64,000 nucleotides of DNA from assembly GCF_013426895.1 (NCBI RefSeq), contig NZ_AP023175.1, positions 2,639,869 to 2,703,868 of the forward strand. The letters are read 5' to 3'. Position 1 is the first letter of the stretch; each line of letters opens with the position of its first letter. Below are positions 59,742 through 64,000 of this stretch, in pieces. The position numbers were made by a program, and so were the translations under genes. This DNA is from Paraburkholderia largidicola. GTDB lineage: Bacteria; Pseudomonadota; Gammaproteobacteria; Burkholderiales; Burkholderiaceae. Below the pieces are notes generated by a model that worked only from the letters and a program-made list of their open reading frames with translations, had not been told where the DNA came from and ran no database searches.

Positions 59742-61304
59742 ATGTCGAAGCATCCATTGCCCGGCAGCGAGCGCATGCTCGCGCCCGGTTCGAAGGTGAT
59801 CGCGCAGTGCGATCCGTCGGAAACGATTCAGGTCGTGGTCGTGCTGCGCCGCAAGGACGAGCAGCAGTTCGCCCAGATGATGAAAAAGATCGAAGCGGGC
59901 GCGGCGGATGCGACGCCGCTTACGCGTGACGAACTCGAGCAGCGCTTTGGCGCATCGGCGGAAGACATTGCAAAACTGAAAGCCTTCGCTGCGCAGCACG
60001 CGCTGACGGTCGTGCGTGAAGACGCGTCGGCGCGCACTGTCGTGCTGAGCGGCAAGATCGATCAGTTCCAGAAGGCGTTCGACGTTCAACTGCAGAACTA
60101 CGAGCATCAATCGATGGGCCAGTTTCGTGGCCGCACCGGCGCAATCAGCGTACCCGACGATCTGCATGGCGTCGTCACGGCAGTGCTTGGTCTCGACGAC
60201 CGCCCGCAGGCGCGTCCGCATTTTCGAATCCGTCCGCCGTTCCGGCCCGCGCAGGCAAAGCAGGCATCGTCGTTCACGCCATTACAGCTCGCGTCGCTGT
60301 ACCAGTTTCCGCAGGGCGACGGCAGTGGCCAATGCATCGGCATCATCGAACTGGGCGGCGGCTATCGCAAGGCCGACCTCGACAACTATTTTTCGAGCCT
60401 CGGCGTGGGCTCGCCGAAGGTCGTCGCGGTCGGCGTCGACCAGGGCGGCAACCAGCCCACGGGCGACCCGAACGGACCGGACGGCGAAGTGACGCTCGAC
60501 GTCGAGATCGCCGGCGCGATTGCGCCGGGCGCGACGCTTGCCGTGTACTTCACGACCAACAGCGACGCGGGCTTCATCGACGCTGTCAGCCGCGCGGTGC
60601 ACGACAAGACCAACAAGCCATCGGTGGTTTCGATCAGCTGGGGTGCGCCGGAAAGCGTGTGGACCGCGCAGTCGATGAACGCGTTCAACGATGTGCTGCA
60701 ATCTGCCGCGGCCATCGGCGTGACCGTCTGCGCGGCATCGGGCGACAGCGGCTCCAGCGATGGCGTGGGCGACGGCAGCGACCACGTCGATTTCCCCGCG
60801 TCGAGCCCATACGTGCTCGCGTGCGGTGGCACCAGCTTGCAAGGCTCGGGGCAAGCGGTCTCGCACGAAGTGGTGTGGAACGACGGCGCGAACGGCGGCG
60901 CGACGGGCGGCGGCGTGAGCGGCACGTTCCCGGTGCCGGCGTGGCAGGAAGGGCTGTCGGCAGCGAACGCGCAAGGCAGCAAGCGAGCACTGACGGGACG
61001 CGGCGTCCCGGACGTGGCGGGGGACGCGTCACCGCTCACCGGCTACGACGTGATCGTCGACGGCAACAACACGGTGATCGGCGGCACCAGCGCTGTCGCG
61101 CCCCTGTGGGCCGCGCTGATCGCGCGCATCAACGGCGCGAAGGGGGCGCCTGTCGGCTTCGTCAATCCGAAGCTGTACAAGGCGGCGGGCGCCTGCAACG
61201 ACATCACGCAGGGCAACAACGGCAGTTATGCCGCGACATCCGGCTGGGACGCCTGCACGGGATTAGGCAGTCCCAATGGTGTGAAGGTGGCGGCGGCTTT
61301 ATAG
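59742..61304 (+). CDS. S53 (sedolisin/kumamolisin) acid serine peptidase
   Basis: A 520-aa peptidase proprotein. Residues ~1-170 are the activation prodomain (VVVLRRKDEQQF, FGASAEDIAKLKAFA, AISVPDDLHGVVTAVLGLDDRP). In the catalytic domain, the Glu-Asp pair is in GEVTLDVEIAGAIAPGA (~250), the oxyanion Asp in CAASGDSGSSDGVGD and the Ser in GGTSAVAPLWAALI (~447); a C-terminal calcium site (ACNDITQGNNG, DACTGLGSPNG) follows. No signal peptide is visible, as in kumamolisin. It lies 100 bases before an S10 carboxypeptidase, another acid peptidase. Confidence 0.93.
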   Translation: MSKHPLPGSERMLAPGSKVIAQCDPSETIQVVVVLRRKDEQQFAQMMKKIEAGAADATPLTRDELEQRFGASAEDIAKLKAFAAQHALTVVREDASARTVVLSGKIDQFQKAFDVQLQNYEHQSMGQFRGRTGAISVPDDLHGVVTAVLGLDDRPQARPHFRIRPPFRPAQAKQASSFTPLQLASLYQFPQGDGSGQCIGIIELGGGYRKADLDNYFSSLGVGSPKVVAVGVDQGGNQPTGDPNGPDGEVTLDVEIAGAIAPGATLAVYFTTNSDAGFIDAVSRAVHDKTNKPSVVSISWGAPESVWTAQSMNAFNDVLQSAAAIGVTVCAASGDSGSSDGVGDGSDHVDFPASSPYVLACGGTSLQGSGQAVSHEVVWNDGANGGATGGGVSGTFPVPAWQEGLSAANAQGSKRALTGRGVPDVAGDASPLTGYDVIVDGNNTVIGGTSAVAPLWAALIARINGAKGAPVGFVNPKLYKAAGACNDITQGNNGSYAATSGWDACTGLGSPNGVKVAAAL

Positions 61305-61403
61305 TCTGAAGAGCGGGCGCTCGCGGCTCGGGCGCCGTGCTTTTGGCGGCGATCAACGCATCGCAACAGTGGGCAACACATACAGGCAATCGATGGAGCG
61401 ATC

Positions 61404-63068
61404 ATGACGAATACAGAATCAGCTTCCGGCAGTTTGCAGTCGCCTCACAACTCACACGCCACGCAGGAATCATCCGCTGCGAGCGCGTCCCACAAGGCCG
61501 GCGACCACCCGTTCTTCGATCCCGTCGCGTACGGCAATGGCCCCGACGACTCCGTCACCGACACCAGCGAAAGCGCCGCGATCACGAAGCATTCCATCAC
61601 GATCGGCGGCAAGAAGATCAACTACACGGCTACGGCCGGCCATCTGGTGACGGTCGATCCATCCAGTTCGCTGCCTGGCGCGAAGATGTTCTATGTCGCG
61701 TTCACGCAGGACAACCAGAAGGAAGAGAGCCGGCCGCTCACGTTCTTCTATAACGGCGGACCGGGCTCGTCGTCCGTGTTCGTGCTGCTGGGCTCGTTCG
61801 CACCTCGCCGCATCAAGACGTCGATGCCGAGCTTCACGCCGCCAGCGCCGTATCAGATGGAAGACAACCCGGACAGCCTGCTCGACAAGAGCGACCTGAT
61901 TTTCATCAACCCGGTCGGCACGGGCTATTCGGCCGCCGTCGCGCCGCGCAAGAACCGCGATTTCTGGGGCGTCGATCAGGACGCGGACTCGATCAAGCAG
62001 TTCATCAAGCGCTACCTGACGAAGAACAACCGCTGGAATTCGCCCAAGTTTCTGTTCGGCGAGTCGTATGGCACGGCGCGCAGCTGCGTGCTCGCCTACA
62101 AGCTGCATGAAGACGGTGTCGATCTGAACGGCATCACGCTGCAATCGTCGATCCTCGACTACTCGCAGGCGGGCAATCCCGTCGGCGCGCTGCCCACAGC
62201 CGCAGCGGACGCGTGGTATCACAAGAAGCTCGGCGTCGCGCCGCGGCCCACGGACCTCGGCCAGTTCGTCGAAGAGGTTGCGCAGTTCGCGCGCACCGAC
62301 TACCTGAACGCGTTGCGCAAGTTCCCGACCACCGACAGCGCCGTGGTCGAAAAGCTCAGCGAGTACACGGGCATCGACAAGGCCACGCTGCTCGCGTGGA
62401 GCCTCGACATAGCCGGGTACGACAGCCGGGGCAATTCGCTGTTCCTGACCACGCTGCTGAAGTCGAAGGGGCTGGCGCTCGGCGCATATGATGGCCGCGT
62501 CACGGCGATCGAAACGGGCATCGCGGGCAAGATCGATCCGAATTCGGGCGGCAACGATCCGACCATGACGGCCGTTACGGGCGTCTACACGACGATGTGG
62601 AACGTCTATCTGAACGAGCAGTTGAAGTTCACATCGAACTCGGCGTTCACGGATCTGAACGATCAGGCTTTCAAGTACTGGGACTTCGGCCATATCGATC
62701 CAACCGGCGAGCAGAAGGGCCTCGACAGCAAGGGCAACATCATTCTCTACACGGCGGGCGACCTCGCCGCCGTGATGGCGCTCAACCTCGATCTGAAAGT
62801 GCTGTCGGCAAACGGATTCTATGACTTCGTCACGCCGTTCTATCAGACGGTGCTCGATCTGCAGCAGATGCCGCTTCTGAGTCAGCAGGTGCGGGACAAC
62901 CTGGCCGCGCGCTTCTATCCATCGGGACATATGGTGTATCTCGACGGCGGGTCGCGCACCGCATTGAAGGCCGATCTCGCGGCGATGTATGACAAGGCGG
63001 TGAGCAATACGGAAGCGCTCGGACGCGTGCGCGCGTTGCAGGCGCTCACGGCTACGAAGATGCATTGA
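61404..63068 (+). CDS. S10 family serine carboxypeptidase-like protein
   Basis: A 554-aa alpha/beta hydrolase of peptidase family S10. The oxyanion block FFYNGGPGSSSVFVLLGS, the Ser nucleophile in FGESYGTARSCVLAYKL (~219), the Asp in SANGFYDFVTPFYQT and the His in YPSGHMVYLDGG are all visible. The N-terminus is Ser/His/Ala-rich and lacks a signal peptide. S10 is mainly eukaryotic, with bacterial members in a few groups. It follows the S53 peptidase on the same strand. Confidence 0.92.
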   Translation: MTNTESASGSLQSPHNSHATQESSAASASHKAGDHPFFDPVAYGNGPDDSVTDTSESAAITKHSITIGGKKINYTATAGHLVTVDPSSSLPGAKMFYVAFTQDNQKEESRPLTFFYNGGPGSSSVFVLLGSFAPRRIKTSMPSFTPPAPYQMEDNPDSLLDKSDLIFINPVGTGYSAAVAPRKNRDFWGVDQDADSIKQFIKRYLTKNNRWNSPKFLFGESYGTARSCVLAYKLHEDGVDLNGITLQSSILDYSQAGNPVGALPTAAADAWYHKKLGVAPRPTDLGQFVEEVAQFARTDYLNALRKFPTTDSAVVEKLSEYTGIDKATLLAWSLDIAGYDSRGNSLFLTTLLKSKGLALGAYDGRVTAIETGIAGKIDPNSGGNDPTMTAVTGVYTTMWNVYLNEQLKFTSNSAFTDLNDQAFKYWDFGHIDPTGEQKGLDSKGNIILYTAGDLAAVMALNLDLKVLSANGFYDFVTPFYQTVLDLQQMPLLSQQVRDNLAARFYPSGHMVYLDGGSRTALKADLAAMYDKAVSNTEALGRVRALQALTATKMH

Positions 63069-63382
63069 GCGAGTTCTTTTGATGCATGTCATGGCGGCGC
63101 TTCCATGCGCCGGCAAGACTGCATCGACGAGCATCGCAGTTCTGTAGCAATACCCTCGATGCCGCCAGCATTGAAAAAGTGACGCAATTCAATCTGGCGG
63201 TATTTACGTCATGCATCCCGGATGTGTTTTAATTGCCCTGCGAATTAACTCTTCCGCGCTACTCGAAGGCGCGCTGATTAATGAACGAAGGGAAGAAGAA
63301 CGCGCTCGACGACGCGCACAGCATCAGTCGGATCGGATCAACTATCGGTGACGCGGGCCGGGCCTTTGGTCTCGCGCGAAAG

Positions 63383-63892
63383 ATGCGCGTGCGCGCCATG
63401 GCGCTCGTAGCCGTGTCAGCCAGCGTGTACCTGCATGCGTCGGCGTCGTTTGCGCAAGACGCGTCGATGCTCGACGAGCGTGTCTCGCAGCAGAACATCG
63501 CCACGACCATATGCCGGCCGGGCTACGCCGACACAGTTTCGCCACCGTTCGACGACATGATGGAGCTGAAGGACCGGTTGCTCACCGAGCGCGGCATCGA
63601 TGCTGGGCATGGCACGCGTTACGCGCTGGATCGGCGCGTGCCGATCCAGCTGGGCGGATCGCCGGATGCGCAGGACAACCTCGATCTGTTGCCTTGGGGC
63701 GGCCACAAGGGCGAGCGTCGCAAGGAACTGCTGACGGCGAAGCTCAAGCGCTGCGTGTGCGAGGGGCGCATGTCATTGGGCGAAGCGCAGGCGGCGATCG
63801 CCGGAAACTGGTCCGCGCATTACGCGGGCTTCGGCAGCGCGCCGTGCGACGACGAGCGCGGCGTTGCGTCGATTGACAGCGACGGCTCCTGA
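63383..63892 (+). CDS. Secreted HNH-nuclease-like protein with altered active site
   Basis: A 169-aa exported protein (signal core MALVAVSASVYLHASASFAQ). The frame is open to ATG 63281, which would give a long leader; ATG 63383 fits the signal better. After CRPGYADTVSPP, a nuclease-like core reads YALDRRVPIQLGGSPDAQDNLDLLPWGGHKGERRKELL, where related proteins usually have DHxxPLELGG...NLWPQ; the His is Arg here. The C-terminal CEGRMSLGEAQAAIAGNWSAHY block is also shared. Function is uncertain; activity may be lost. Confidence 0.75.
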   Translation: MRVRAMALVAVSASVYLHASASFAQDASMLDERVSQQNIATTICRPGYADTVSPPFDDMMELKDRLLTERGIDAGHGTRYALDRRVPIQLGGSPDAQDNLDLLPWGGHKGERRKELLTAKLKRCVCEGRMSLGEAQAAIAGNWSAHYAGFGSAPCDDERGVASIDSDGS

Positions 63893-63979
63893 GCCTCGCT
63901 GCAACCGTCGCCGGCACGTTCAATCTGCTTTCCCGGAGGCCGCAGCGCGCGGCCATCTGTCACATTCTGGAGAACCAAC

Positions 63980-64000
63980 ATGAAGCAATCATTTATCGCC
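63980..64000 (+). CDS. Start of a further gene, cut by window end
   Basis: ATG 63980 preceded by a CTGGAGAA ribosome site, reading MKQSFIA, typical of the start of a signal peptide. Only seven codons are visible. Confidence 0.5.

Noticed and set aside
61470..63134. 554-codon minus-strand frame opposite the S10 peptidase
   Set aside because: Antisense shadow of the peptidase with intact catalytic motifs on the plus strand.

Overview
The window is GC-rich, gene-dense DNA of a Burkholderiaceae type, most probably Paraburkholderia or Caballeronia. Supporting signs are the Burkholderia-type porin, DUF4148 and DUF3331 proteins, a MipA/OmpV protein, heavy-metal-type sensor kinases, many LysR and two-component regulators, and a genus-style intergenic repeat present three times. 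No rRNA, tRNA, CRISPR, phage or transposase gene was seen.

Layout. Positions 1-7.4 kb hold two paralogous sensor kinases, a porin, a MipA-like outer-membrane protein, a secreted two-repeat protein and an EAL phosphodiesterase. Positions 7.5-11.4 kb hold a sugar-type ABC importer operon (ATPase, permease, binding protein) on the minus strand. Positions 12.3-24.5 kb hold a LysR regulator, two paralogous OmpR-type response regulators, a quinone oxidoreductase, three alpha/beta hydrolases including an epoxide hydrolase, a DipZ-like thiol-disulfide protein and a cyclic-nucleotide-binding/thioredoxin-reductase-like flavoprotein. Positions 24.6-31 kb hold a 1689-aa pseudokinase/ATPase/GAF/histidine-kinase protein, a FixJ-type regulator and a stand-alone receiver protein. 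Positions 31-41.8 kb hold BON, DUF3331, amidase, universal stress, aldehyde dehydrogenase, AraC and cupin genes, a second Tat-type alpha/beta hydrolase followed by a cytochrome P460, and ilvD. Positions 42.8-51.6 kb hold a TIGR03118 lipoprotein, a condensation-domain protein, two periplasmic binding proteins without a transporter, a COG4705 membrane protein, a degenerate sensor kinase and a LysR regulator. Positions 51.7-56.3 kb hold acyl-CoA dehydrogenase, SDR, aminoglycoside-phosphotransferase-like kinase and histidine phosphatase genes, resembling a split ACAD10/ACAD11 module. Positions 56.5-64 kb hold Lrp/LysE, DUF1289, YnfA, DUF1993, an S53 and an S10 peptidase and a secreted HNH-like protein.

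Two regulatory signals tie the 13-39 kb region together. Six promoters share GATACA (or a close variant), exactly nine bases, then a TCTAAT-like -10 box; they precede lysR, the DUF4148 gene, dipZ, the epoxide hydrolase, the BON gene and the hydrolase-P460 pair. This suggests one regulon for an OmpR-type response regulator encoded here. A second palindrome, ATACG-WW-CGTAT, precedes the FixJ-type gene, the lone receiver gene, the flavoprotein and the hydrolase/OmpR-regulator pair, suggesting a FixJ-to-OmpR cascade.

The most unusual structure is a repeated intergenic element of 593-594 bp at 11671-12264, 41999-42591 and 53075-53668. Each copy has 82-bp terminal inverted repeats, each arm has its own perfect 15-bp hairpin, and an 18-bp inner inverted repeat is concentric with the outer one. 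The core is conserved and directional, and the flanks are G/T-rich reading inward. Each copy abuts the 3' end of at least one gene. It has no convincing ORF, and I do not recognise a described family for it.
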